NCBI GenBank assembly: GCA_951394405.1
Contig: OX596344.1
Location: 124,001 to 188,000 of the forward strand
Source of the DNA: Coprinellus micaceus
Taxonomy: Eukaryota > Basidiomycota > Agaricomycetes > Agaricales > Psathyrellaceae
Reading direction: 5' to 3'
Length of the DNA: 64,000 nucleotides
Part shown: piece after piece, positions 19,724-30,799 of the stretch
How positions within the stretch are numbered: the first letter of the stretch is position 1
Layout: every line of letters starts with the position of its first letter
Program-made: the position numbers and the translations under genes
Notes under the pieces: model-generated
The model's database searches: none
Told to the model about the DNA's origin: nothing
Seen by the model: only the letters and a program-made list of their open reading frames with translations

Positions 19724-22700
19724 ATGGACGACGAAACAGCCGAGATCGAGCTCGTACGCCTTCCTTCACCCTCTCTTCTCAACATAGGAGGTGGCTAACG
19801 ACTCTGTGCGTGTGTAGCTCCAGCAGAACCTGAACAAGACGAGGGGGTTGTCGAGGAAGATGACTAGTGCGTTACTCTTCTCTATTTAGTTTCAACCCTC
19901 CCCTCTTCTATTCCTCCCTCCCTTCTCTCCAACCCACACCCAATCCTCCCTCCCCTACGCATAATAAACTGACGCACGCACTCTGCCCACAGCGATCCTC
20001 GACAGCTTCGACACCCGAATCGCCAAGCTCGAGAAGAGCATCCTGCCGCTGTATACGGCGTCGCAGATCTTGAATCGGAGGAGGGCGAGTGCGTGTTCTC
20101 CTTCTCTCGTTCCTCTCATTATCCTCCCATCCCAGCGCAGACCCAGAGCCGAAACTGATAGAAAAACCAGACATAGACCGCACCCTCGAAAAGATCGACG
20201 ACGTCGCGACGAACCAGGAGGACTTGAGTGCGGAGGAGAGTTTGATTTTGCGTGGGTGCGTGAGGGGTTCTTTGCTTCTTTCTCGATGGTCTGAGGCTCA
20301 TTTTATGTTGCTCTGTTCGTCCTTCCTCGGCGCTTTCGCGATCTCGTCGTCCTCGATACCCGAAACGCTTCCTCGACGCTCTCGATCCTCTACACCCGCC
20401 GCGCACCGAACACCCTCGATCCACGCTACTACGGAACCCACCCCCGCCGAATGAAGCCCACAACCAGGCCAACTCACCCTCTACAAAGAAGCCATGGAGC
20501 GCCTGAACGCCAACATCGCCTTTAAGGGCGGGGCTGGCGGGGAGGGAGGCGACGTTGGGGAGGTGCAAAAGATCGTACGTCCTTTCTCTTGTTAGGCTTT
20601 CTCTTCGGTCTTTGAAACGAGGGAGCTCCTTCGATCTTCCTTTCTCCCCATGCGTTCAGCTTCGTTCCTTCGCCCCTTCCATCTCGTTATCCCTCCTGCT
20701 CCTCCCTATCCTAAGAATGCAGGATCGCTTCCGACGTACTTGGCGGAGGCTACGCTCTCGTCGATCCTCCGAGCTAGGGATGAAATACTAACGCAGGCTC
20801 GCTGACGCTCACCCTAGGCAGACCTCATAATAACCGGAACGAAACGACTCACGCAGCTCTACACGAAGCTTATCGCCGAGTCGTCCTCTTCCCCTCCTCT
20901 TTTACCCTCCTCCTCCTCATTCTCCCCTATAACACCAGGAAGTGCAGGGGTAGAGGCCCTGGTAATGGCAGTGACGCTGAGCCCGCAGACGATCGCGAGC
21001 CTGACCCCGATCGCGCGGTTCTTGAGGACGTTGCCCGTTCCGGGGACGCATCCGAGTCATCCTGGGGCTTTTGTGAGTCTTGTTCTACGTGTTCTCTTTT
21101 CGTTCTACGTGTTCCTCTTTTCGTTCTACGTGTTCCTCTTTTCGTTCTACGTGTTCTCTTTTCGTTCCACGTGTTCCTCTTTTCGTTCCACGTGTTCTCT
21201 TTTCGACCAAGACTCCCTTGGAAGGAGGGCTTGAAATCGTCGCCTGTTAGGGGTGGAGGTTGTCGTACCCCATGTCGGCTAGAGCTCTACCTTATGCGAG
21301 GCGGGGTCTTCACTTGGATCCGAGGCGGTCTCTACCTCTCTACCCCGTACTTGATGCATACCTTACCTTACTCCATTTTGGGGTATACGTTCGTTCGAAG
21401 AAGAAGAGAAAGCTGACGAAACAACGAATAGGAAATCGGACGGATACTTGGGGAGACGTTGAAGGGGTATGCGGAGATGAGGGGGGGATACGTCGCGAAG
21501 TGCGTTTTGCTTTTTCTTTCTTACATGTTTCGTTCTTGATTTCCTTGCCTGTGGTGGATGTCGGTTGGGTACGGACGGTACGGACTTCTCGTCCGCTTGG
21601 TGCAACGATTCAGACGGCGCGATAACCGTGTGTCCGGCGGGGGTGGTTCGAGGCTTCGCCGGAGAGAGAGAGTGGAGACGGCGTGAGCGTGTTCGGTGGA
21701 GAGAGAGTGGCGACGTTGAGGGAGGGAGTGGAGGTATCGTGGTTCGGTGACGAGCCAGGGCCCCGAGAAGTCGCGTCTCCCGGTTCGATAAGCCGAGTTC
21801 TGAGCAATCGGCTCTATCTCGAGTCGCGAACCCCGTGTTCTCGGTCCTCCCCCTATTCTGTCTTTGGACCTTACTCGAGGGTGACGGCTATCATCAGTCG
21901 CTATCCGCGAAGGAAGCTGACGAGGTGTTCTCGACGTATATTCCTTCGACGTTCTCAACGTATATTCCTTCAATGTTTTCGACCTGTCTTTACTCCCCAC
22001 CCTCTCTTTCATCTCATTAACCCCCTCCCCGCCACAGATGCATGGACGCCCCAGGCAAGAACCTCGTCGTCGACGCCTCCGAGGGGCGCAGCTCACGAAG
22101 ATCGGCAGACGGAGAGAGAGAGGGGGGAAGAGGGAGCAGGGAGGGGAGAGAGTTCGCGGAGTGGGTCGAGGGGTTGGTTGGGGTAGCTGAGGTGCGTTCC
22201 GGTCCCTTTCTTCCTCTTTATCCCCTTTCCTTCTCCCTTCCTCCCCATATTCCCTTCTCCCTTCCTCCCCATCTTCCCTTACTCCTTCACCCCATGAACC
22301 CACAACAGACGAATCGAAAGCTGACGATACGATAGGAAGAACACCGCCTCCTCCTTCTCCTCACCCCGCTCTCACCCTCCCTCACCCCTTCCCTCATCGC
22401 CTCCGCGTATGCAAGTTTCTTGCAGCCGGTGTTGAGGCTGTTTGGGAGCGTGTTGGGGAGTTTGGTTAGTTTGATGAAGAGGCGGTTGGAGGTTTTTGGG
22501 TTTTTAGGTACGTTCCTTCATTCATTCTTCGTCTTCGTAGTCCTCGTCCTTCTCCTTCCTCTTCGCCTTCGTGTTTTGAGGTGGGGTGGGAGGGGATTGG
22601 TTTTATTCCGTGTGGAGTGCAAGGGGTTTTGGTGAGATTTGACACGGTGCTTAGACCCGTTCAGGCGCCGTTCGGTCTTGTAACCGTCGACCGGGTCTTC

Positions 22701-24802
22701 CGGGACATTCGAGCATGCTTTCACTGTAGCCCCCGGCGGATCTTTGCTGTTTCGGCGTTTTGAGGGCGTTCGTTAGGCGTTTCGAGGGCCTTTTACGGCT
22801 TTCGAAGCGTCCGAGGCATTCGTAAACTGGGCTTTTGGATAGGTTCCGGTGTTTTTGTTACCTGATTCAGGGCGAACTTTGGGATCGTTCGTCTTATTTG
22901 GGACGGTTTTTTCGGGGCCTACCTTTACCTCGAGCTTGGGAGGGCATGGTGACAGCGTTGTGGTTCTCTCGGAGGTTATCCTCGACCTTGTTCCTCGACG
23001 TGTCCCCGTCTTTCGTCTTTGGACTTTGGACTTGCGGTCTCGGTATCCTTCCTCCTTTCTTTACGCCCCGGCCTTCCAACAACCACCCACTAACCACACC
23101 CTCTTCGACAGCGCTCGCCGCCTACGAATCCCTCCTCTCGCTCCAACCCCTCTGGGAACAAGTCATCTCGCACGCCGACGCCGCGCTGATCGCGAAGAAC
23201 GAGTTCAAGGACGGCTTGCCTGTCCTCCGTAGCCTGTGTTTGAGGAGCTTTCCGGAGTTCTTGGCGGATATAAAGTTGGCTGCGGTTCCGAGGGCGCCGG
23301 GGGCGGGAGGGGGGATAGGAAGTGGGATAGGAAGTGGGGGAGGAGGAATGGGACGAATGGGAGGAGGAGGGGAGGGGGAGACGAGTACGAGGGTTGTTGG
23401 GTTTGTTGGGGAGGTGCGCCTTTTTTCTTCCTTTACCTTTCTTTCCGAGGTATAGAGAACAAGGATAGTAAGCTGATGATGATATCATCGCAGACTGTAA
23501 CATACATATCCAAGATCCCAGACGTCCAAGGGGCGGTGTCCGCTGCGCTCCTCGCACTCGGGGACGGGAATTGGAAGATGGGGGAGGGGGTGCAGGTGGG
23601 TGCTGCTCCGAAGCGCGGGGGTATTGAGACTGGAGGTGGGAGCGGAGGAGCGTATGGGGGTATGGATGGGGAGGAGGGAGGGGGAGATGAGGGGAGGGAG
23701 GTGTTGGAGCATTATATACGTGAGTGGGTTGGTTTCGAGTCGGTTTCGAGTCTTCGAGACCAAATGGATGAGATGAACGGGATGGGAGAATAGATCGCTG
23801 ATGACGCTCGTAGATGACGTGATCTCGACCGTCCTCACGAGCTTGACGACGATTTCAAAGACGAGTCGGAGGCCTGCGTTTGGGGCGATCTTTCTTCTGA
23901 ACAATATCGGTGCGTACTTCTTCCTTCCTCTCTCCTGTTACCCCTGGTTTATTAACCTCCCCCCAACACGACAGCGTACCTCCGCAACAACCTAACTGCC
24001 TCCCCGACTGCCTCCCAGGTCGTCTCAAAGACGACGCTGGAATTGTTGCAGAGCAATTTCAGGATGGCGAAGGCGGGGTATTATGATGCGAATTTTACGC
24101 CCCTTATGCAGGCGATCAGTGATGTTGTGCCGGTTGGGGGGCAGGGTGGTGAGTGGGTTTTCCTTTCGAGTTTGGATTGTGTTGGGCGATCCGGGCCTCG
24201 TGCTTCGGGCCATTTCCTGTCGGATACGTCGCATCCTTTCCACGAGTCTCTCGAGGAAAGGCTGGAACTGGCGTCGAGGCACGGGTGGATGCTGAGCGGG
24301 GTGTGCGTGATATTGGGGATGGTACGCTGACGATATCAATCTGCAGGTACGTTTGGGGGCCTTGGAGGCGCGAAGGGTGGTGCGAAGGACAAGTTTATTA
24401 GGTTCTATGATGTGTTTGATGAGGTTGTGGAGAGGCATCGGATTGGGAAGGTGTGTTTCGTTCTCCTGCATTCCGGATTCGGATCATTCCCCTACTCTCC
24501 TCCGTGAAACTGCGGCTAATTCGTCAATCTCCAGGTACTCTCAGAAGAAGGCCTCGAGAACGAGCGCCACGTCGTCGAGGAGGAAGTTGTGAGCCTCGTC
24601 GTGCCGAGTTTGCGGCGGTTCATTGGGAAGGCGGGGGCGAAGAGTAAGGGGGTGCAGAAGTGTACGTTCTCCTCTCTGCTTCTTCATCCCAGCTTCAACT
24701 GTGGATTCTGAACTTTGACTGTGGATACTGATACGCGGCGTGATAGATGTGAAGAAGACGCCGGAGGAGATCGAGTCGGAGATTAGGACGTTGTTTGGGT
24801 AG
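19724..24802 (+). CDS. EXO70: Exocyst complex subunit EXO70, copy A
   Basis: The start ATG at 19,724 gives MDDETAEIEL, followed by a phase-0 intron. Some 14 exons can be joined in frame to a TAG at 24,800-24,802, a product of about 700 residues. The N-terminus is helical and fits the coiled-coil rod start (KTRGLSRKM, ILDSFDTRIAKLEKSILPLY, LNRRRANIDRTLEKIDDV). SLTPIARFLRTLPVP lies near residue 190, and AYLRNNL with FRMAKAGYYDANFTPLMQAI near 550-590. The C-terminal phrases KDKFIRFYDVFDEVVERH, VVPSLRRFIGKAG and KYVKKTPEEIESEIRTLFG match the conserved end of EXO70 (K-Y-x-K-x-T-P-E-x-[IL]). EXO70 binds plasma-membrane phosphoinositides and tethers secretory vesicles with the other exocyst subunits. 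Glycine-rich low-complexity inserts near residues 410-490 are unusual. Copy B lies inverted at 42,032-46,866. No disabling change was found. Confidence 0.85.
21082..21205 (+). repeat. Tandem ~21-bp repeat in an EXO70 intron
   Basis: About six head-to-tail units of the form TTCTACGTGTTCCTCTTTTCG, with small length and base differences, lie in the intron after the FLRTLPVPGTHPSHPG exon of EXO70 copy A. The array is not present in copy B. Confidence 0.8.
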
Positions 24803-25050
24803 GGCGTTTATATGTGAGTGTCGTGTCGTTTTGGTTGGGCGGTAGGGTGGCTGACGTACTATGGGCAGATTGCTACGTTGGTTAGGAACAAGAATTGTAC
24901 GGACGATACCCGATGTTGTAATACCAGATGTTTTAGGGCTTCTGTAGGTTCTCGGCGTAAGGGCGCTCGGAGTCTTGGAGTCGTTCGGCTGAGACTTTAG
25001 GTTCTCCCCAATCTCGCACTGTCACTTTTTCACCGCCCGTTTCCCGCCCT
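24803..25050. other. Intergenic between EXO70 A and a small ORF
   Basis: This is the 3' flank of EXO70 A. There is no gene motif, and pyrimidine-rich sequence precedes the ATG at 25,051. Confidence 0.4.
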
Positions 25051-25173
25051 ATGGCGCCTTCTCTCCCTTCCCCTTTCAGAGTTTCTCTAGCCCTCGCTGC
25101 GTATAGTGCCTGGGCTCTGTTCGTTTTCCTATTCTTGGCCGCCTTTCCTCTCTTTCATTCGCTCTTCAAGTAA
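25051..25173 (+). CDS. Small single-pass membrane protein, ~40 aa
   Basis: The ATG at 25,051 (context CCCTATGGCG) opens a 40-codon frame, MAPSLPSPFRVSLALAAY followed by a strongly hydrophobic segment (LFVFLFLAAFPLF) and HSLFK, ending with TAA. It looks like a small membrane protein with a short cytosolic head. Downstream, an in-frame continuation (RSRTLNALFSPIRPGVDVTL... to HALLASK) can be reached only by removing a 24-nt GTAAAC...GTAG segment, and a standard intron (GTAAGT...CGCAG, about 25,291-25,351) follows. The real product may therefore be about 75 residues, but a 24-nt intron would be exceptionally short. I do not recognise the family. Confidence 0.4.
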   Translation: MAPSLPSPFRVSLALAAYSAWALFVFLFLAAFPLFHSLFK

Positions 25174-25465
25174 ACTAAACTATGCTGTCGTAGACGTTCT
25201 CGCACGCTTAATGCACTCTTCTCCCCCATCCGCCCCGGGGTGGATGTGACGTTGCAGTTGCTCGAGCACGCCCTGCTCGCCTCAAAGGTAAGTCAAAATC
25301 ACGAAAGTCCATTATGCGTCACCCATAACTAATAATAAATACGCCGCAGGGACGCTAATGACGGCTACTCGAATGCGAGGAATGGGACAGGAAGTCCATA
25401 TCAGAGGGTCCACGAAGCTATGTCCGTCACTGCAGAGTGTATCCGCCGTCGCCGTCCGCAGTCGC
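25174..25465. other. Possible downstream exon and intron of the small membrane protein gene
   Basis: An intron with a GTAAGT donor (about 25,291), an ACTAAT branch-like sequence and a CGCAG acceptor (about 25,351) is visible on the plus strand. Nothing else is recognised before the convergent hydrolase gene. Confidence 0.3.
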
Positions 25466-26901
25466 TTAGGCGAGGTTAGCGATCCACTTCTGGATCTCGG
25501 CATACGTCTCCTGAGCGTTCAAGTGAGCGTTTACGCCGTGCCCCGTGTTCTTGGGAATGTACGCCGTGAAGTCCGCCGTCGAGGGGAAGAGAGCCTTGGT
25601 TCCTTCGACGAGGTTCGTGCCGTTGACGATCTGGAGGCAGTTGGCGGTGCAGGTGAGGCTGAAAGTGTATACGTGTGCGTTAAAAACCGGTGTAGGGGAG
25701 GACGAGGAGGTACGTACTAGTCCTTGTCTCCCGTGACGACGATGACGGGGTTGGTGTAGAGAGGGGAAGGAGGAGCGGCCATGGTCAGCCATTCACCGAT
25801 CGTGGCACCGAACTTGGTGTCTTCGGAGAGCTGGAGGATGGCTGTAGCGGAGAATTGACGTCAGTGGTTTAGGCCAACGAGGAAGGATTGGTTCAAACGT
25901 ACAAGGGTCGTAGTTGGGGTAAGCGAAGAAGTTCTGCTGGTTGTTGATGACGTTGTTCCAGACAGTGTACTCCGAGCCAAGCGACCCTACAGAGCGTCAG
26001 ACATCATTCGGTTTTCAGTGGGATGGGGATAGGGTGTACTCACCGAACCTCTTTGGGACGTTCTGGGACGCGATGCTCAAGCTCCACGTAGCCAGAGCGG
26101 GGAGGTTCGACTCCGTGTGGGCTGTGAGTCCAGTGATAACGGTCGCGTTGAACAGGTTGGCATACTTGTTCGCAACGCCAGAGAGTGTCACGCTAACGCA
26201 AATTCATTAGGTTCTTTCCCAGCACTCGAAGTTGTATAAGCTGCACCCACCTGCCGAACGAATGCCCGATTCCAATGACTCTGCCGAAGGTTTGACCGTT
26301 GGGCTTACCCCTCAGGTACTTGACGAGCTCGGCGGTGATCTCGACTTGAGTAGGGGTTTGGACTTCCTTGATACCGTTGGGCTTGTCGGACTGCCCAACG
26401 CCAAGCCTGTCGTAGGTCAGGATGGCGTGGCCGGCTTTGAGTGCCGCCTCGACATAGTTGTACTTCGAGCCGGAACCCCCGATGGCCCAGTAGGTGTGGT
26501 CGAAGCCGATACTGCGAAGTGCGGTTAGACAAATGGGTTTCTATCAGCGTGTGGATGTGAAATATCCCTTACCCAGCAACAGCCAACTCGACAGTCTTCT
26601 TCTCATCCTGCGTCGTAGGGAGACAAAGCTGCGTCCAGATTTTGTACGTCGCGCTATTCTGGACGTTCCCCTTGATGACCTCGCCAACGACACTCGCGGG
26701 GTCACTCGTGAGCCTAAGGAAGAGGTCCGTGAGGACCTGCTGGTCCTTAGGCGGGTCGAGCACGATGTTGAAGTTGGTCGCGTTGACGGCGATGGGGAGG
26801 ACAGTTTCGGTACATGTCCCACCGACGACACCAGCGGATGCGGTGGATTGGGCGTTGCCGAGGCAGATTAGAGAGAGGAGGGCGAGTAAGCCGAAGACCA
26901 T
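25466..26901 (-). CDS. Secreted alpha/beta-hydrolase fold enzyme
   Basis: The ATG at 26,901 begins a signal peptide (MVFGLLALLSLICLGNAQS). Five or so introns of 50-70 nt separate exons that join in frame to a TAG at 25,466. Landmarks in order are: an N-terminal strand region (FNIVLDPPKDQQVLTDLFL); IGFDHTYWAIGG; AGHAILTYDRLGVGQSDKPNG, the loop before the nucleophile elbow; RVIGIGHSFG, with Ser in the G-x-S-x-G motif; VIVVTGDKD, the likely acid Asp; and KNTGHGVNAH, the catalytic His. All parts of a Ser-Asp-His triad are present. The substrate cannot be told from sequence. The signal peptide implies secretion. A close paralogue lies just downstream (28,123-36,992) but is split by a retrotransposon, so this copy is probably the only working one here. 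Confidence 0.85.
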
Positions 26902-28122
26902 TGTGATGTAAGGTGAGATTTTAGGATTCGCTGGTGAGCGCGGTTGCTTATATGGAATTTGGAATTCCTGTTAGGGGGTAAAGCGCGGAATAATACGAAC
27001 GTGCCGAGCAAGCGGATGAGAGCGTGACTTACTTCAGACCCCCGAAGCCATTTCTAAGCGTCGTTCTATAAACGGTGTGGAATCACTGCGGATCGTGCAC
27101 TTTGTTCAATCATAGTGCAAAGTTCTCGGCTCGCCGCCTCCACCTCTGAAACTCTTATAAATATGCTGTGTGTTAATCCCTGAAGAGTGCGCCAATTCGC
27201 ATCAGGGTTAGTGGGCGTTAATAGCAGCTGCTATTTTACGCGTGGTGAACGGATCTAGAATCGCCGTTTACTTAAGCGCCCACGGCGGGCGCTACGGCTG
27301 AGGACCAAGTCTGCTCTTTGCCTGGGCTACCTCTGACGTAGGCCTCGCCAATCCACACCTACTGTCCTCTTCAGATATAGGCCCGCAGTCACAACTGAGA
27401 ATGCGGATCCTACCAGCCCCGCGTTGGTCGGCGAATCCCACGAAGTTGCGGGGCGAGAGGCGGCTTGTTCAAATACTTTAGCGCCGTAAATAGCTGGTTC
27501 GTCAACCTTTCTTACCGTGGCTGACTGGTTCAGGTATAATGCTGCTGTCGTAAATATGAATTCCTGAATTACGCGAACGGCGTAATCCTGCCTGCGAGTG
27601 TCTACCACCCTTTGGGGGGCGTGTGTCCGGACCCCTTCCTGGCTGTATTATAGACACCTTATTTATACCGCTGAAGGCTTCCTAGGGGAAAGGTGTGTGG
27701 AGTGGATCGTGCACGACCCCATCTCCTAAATGGAAGGGCGAAAGCAGCGAAGCTCCGAAATACAGCATAAAGATAACACAAACCCCACCTTGTCGGTCTT
27801 GGCTCGCGGACCTCGATTCGCAGATATCGGACCGATCCCTTGGTATGGAGCCTACTCTAAGTTCTAAGCGCGAAGAATGGCGCAAGGCCAAAGTGGCCCG
27901 TGTATTGGGTCATGCTCACAGTCTAGCCGTCTGGGACATGGAGCTAGACTGCGGCTCTTCTTTCAACGATTCACAAGGTCCCATAGATAACGTCGTTATT
28001 ACGGGAGAGACCATACATATCTCGAATGTAAATACCCCAATGTCACAGGACGAGGCCACCACAACGAGAATTAGGATGAGAATGAAGAGTTTAAGAAGGG
28101 CTAGACGCGTAGTACCCTGTCT
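26902..28122. other. Intergenic between hydrolase paralogues
   Basis: No supported gene. A TTAAGCGCCC motif lies at 27,272-27,281. The minus-strand frame at 27,327-27,608 and the frames near 27,695-28,150 lack recognisable features. The hydrolase promoter lies in the first 150 bp. Confidence 0.4.
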
Positions 28123-29060
28123 TCAAGCGAGGTTCGCGATCCACTTCTGAATTTGAACATAAGTCTCCGGGGTAGTCAGGTGGGCGTTGATATTGTGGCC
28201 GGTATTGAGAGGGATATAGGCCGAGAAGTTCTGTTCCGAGACTCCTGAGAACAGCTCCCTGGTCGCGTCGACGAAGTTACTATAGTTCCCAACCGACTGC
28301 ATGCAGTTACCCCCGCAAGTCAAGCTGCGAAGCGAGAAAGGTTATCGTGAGATGGATATACGTTTCAAAGATTGTTAACTCACTAGTCCTTATCCCCGGT
28401 GACAACCAGCATCGGGTTTGAGTATCTTCCTGTTGGGAGGGCGCCGGAGGTCAACATCTCCCCGAGGGTGAGTCCCCACTTGTTGGACTCCGTCGTTTGC
28501 AAAATCGCTGAGTAGAGAGGTGTGAGTTAACGTGAGCATGAGGAAGGCGTTTGAGGTCGTATACTCACCGGGCTCATAGTTGGGATAAGAGAAGAAGTTC
28601 TGTTGATTGTTGATGACACCGTGCCAGACTGTGTATTCGTTGCCTAGCGAACCTGCAGAACCGCATTTCCGTGAGTCTTAGTACACATGTAGATTGAACT
28701 GGGTGCTCACCGAAGCGTTTGGGATCGTTCTTCGATGAGATAGAGTGGCTCCACGTCGAAAGTCCAGGCAGGAAGGATTGGTAGTGGGACGTAAGCCCAG
28801 TCAGGATTGTCGCGTCGACGAAGTTGCCGTATACGTTAACCAAGCCAGTTAGAGTTGCACTTGTCACATAGGACTGTCAGTACTAGTGAAGTGGAGAGAC
28901 AGCCACAATAATCTCACCTTCCATACGAGTGGCCTACAGCGATGACTCGGTTGAATTGCTTCGTGCTCTGGACGTACTTAACTAGCTGTGCGCTGACCTC
29001 CATGTTGGTCGGAGTCTGGACCTCCTTAATCCCGTGTGGCTTCTGGGACTTTCCGACGCC

Positions 29061-29765
29061 TGTTACGACCGTAGTCGTATGACTTAGAGGATCTGAATGA
29101 AGTGAGTCTTTCTCCTTCACAATCCCGATCTAAACGAAGTGAGGCTTTCTACTTCGCAATCCTAGACTACCGTTTTACTGAACGTTGTAGTCTCCGTGTC
29201 TTCTCCTTAGTCTCCTACGATACAACCTAATCGTTGCGCTATGATCCTGTAGTAAGTGACGCTGTTCCGATATGAATTGCTCTTGTTGTGCTAAGAGCAA
29301 TTCCTGTTGAACGATGATCGTTTGTTGACGTTCTTCGTTCGTTACCGGATGTCCGGGAATGAGGTCCTCGATTCGGAAGTGATCAAAGTCTGTTACTATG
29401 ATATCCTGATTGTGTTGAGGAAGTATTGCTTCGACTCTTGGAGATATCAGATTGAATGGTAAGTTCAGAATGTGTATGACGAAATCGAGGATCGCGCTGG
29501 TCATAAGAGTGTGACTTTTAATAGAAGACAGTTCTTATTAAGAACGAACTAAGGAATCACATCGAAGTATCTATCCTATATATACTATCGAGATCCTTAG
29601 TTCCGTTCCGGTCACAATGTGACAAGATAAGAACATGATGTCATAATGACATCACTGTGACTATGCTGACTGATACAAATAATCACATGTAAGTAAGACT
29701 ACATACTATTGGACGATAAGAAAAACTATTCTAAGTCCGCATATTCACATGTTACGATCATAACA
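29061..29765 (-). repeat. 3' LTR of the chromovirus
   Basis: This 705-bp LTR begins TGTTACG and ends CATAACA on the plus strand. I see no difference from 35,750-36,454, and the accidental open frame inside both is identical. On the minus strand the purine tract ACGGGGGTAA lies immediately upstream (29,775-29,766). Confidence 0.9.
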
Positions 29766-29804
29766 TTACCCCCGTACTAGGCTGAAGGCCCCAGACTTCA
29801 ATGT

Positions 29805-30575
29805 CTATACATCCTCGTAATCCGGCAAATCCGGTCCCGCTACCTTTCTTGCCCACTCGTTCACTTCTTCCGAGTGAGTCCATCCCCCTCCCAACTCGAT
29901 CCTTCGTGCCTCCTCGTAGTTGTCCTCCTTGATGCGACGCGCTAAAGGGTCGTCAAGGAGGGTCGGGTACTGGAGGGCGAGTCCAGGTGGCGCCCGCAAG
30001 TACACCTCACTGATGGAATCGTGAGGGTACAGGGGTCGGGGTGTGTCTTCTCGTCGAGTGGGGATGGGTGGTGTCGGTGGTCGGACGGGGAGTGCGGCGA
30101 GGCGGGAGGGTCCGGCTTGCGGTGTCGAAGGTCGAAGTTGGGGGAGGGGAATGTGGATGTGAGGAACAAACTTCCCCATTCCCCTGGGATCCCTGACTTG
30201 AGGGGCCGCCTCCTTTGGCGCCTCTCCTCGTCGTAGGACCCCCTGGATCCCGGCCGCCTCCATCTTCGCGAATACCTTCTTCTTCGTCTCCCGACTCCAA
30301 TCTCGATTGGTCCGGGCCTCCTTCAACTCGCTCTCCAACTCCCTAATCTTCCCCTCCCAATAACTCTCGTCCTCCAACGCGCTATCGTAGTCGTCGAGGA
30401 GCCTCGGGAGGCGATCCCTCATTGCCAACTTTTTCTTGACTTCACCACTGGCGACCTTCGCGTCGAACTCGGCTTGCCCGACCCTCCTGGGCTTTGGAGC
30501 CCGAGGTCGGCGAGCGGAGGCGGCGGCGATGGTGGCGATGGCGGGGAGTTTCTTGCCAGAGCGGGTAGCGGGCAT
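29805..30575 (-). CDS. Third ORF of the chromovirus, coiled-coil protein of unknown function
   Basis: A 256-codon frame starts at a good ATG (CCACCATGCCCGC) 224 bp downstream of the pol stop and ends 39 bp before the 3' LTR. The N-terminus is Ala/Arg/Pro/Lys-rich (residues 1-40, RRPRAPKPRRVG). Residues 60-105 look like a coiled coil (SYWEGKIRELESELKEAR). A Pro-rich middle (PLPVRPPTPPIPTRRE-like) and an acidic end (GPDLPDYEDV) follow. I see no signal peptide, membrane segment or cysteine pattern, so it is not an envelope protein despite its env-like position. Its base composition is clearly GC-richer than gag and pol, and its codon use resembles host genes, which suggests capture of host sequence. 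I do not recognise the family. The coiled coil could serve Gag-like assembly or dimerisation, but that is a guess. Confidence 0.65.
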   Translation of the reverse strand: MPATRSGKKLPAIATIAAASARRPRAPKPRRVGQAEFDAKVASGEVKKKLAMRDRLPRLLDDYDSALEDESYWEGKIRELESELKEARTNRDWSRETKKKVFAKMEAAGIQGVLRRGEAPKEAAPQVRDPRGMGKFVPHIHIPLPQLRPSTPQAGPSRLAALPVRPPTPPIPTRREDTPRPLYPHDSISEVYLRAPPGLALQYPTLLDDPLARRIKEDNYEEARRIELGGGWTHSEEVNEWARKVAGPDLPDYEDV

Positions 30576-30799
30576 GGTGGTGATGATGAGGATAGGGGTG
30601 GTGGTGTTGGTATGGGTTGATAACGAAGATGGTGTCTTTGTTATTTTCCCCCTCTCCTAGTCGTTAGTCTATATACTACCGACTATCTACTGACTAAGCT
30701 ATCTAACTTAGTAGTACTACGTCATAGATCTATCTACTCTTACACGTGGTCCATAGTCTATTGTTAGTTCATATTGTTCAATCGTACCATACCTGTGGT

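Noticed and set aside
29175..29504. Open frame of 109 codons inside each chromovirus LTR (also 35,864-36,193)
   Set aside because: It is identical in both LTRs because the LTRs are identical, it lies in promoter/leader sequence, and it has no motif or sensible start context.
30007..30300. Overlapping minus-strand frames within the chromovirus third ORF
   Set aside because: They are out-of-frame shadows. The 256-codon frame has the better start and covers the whole interval.
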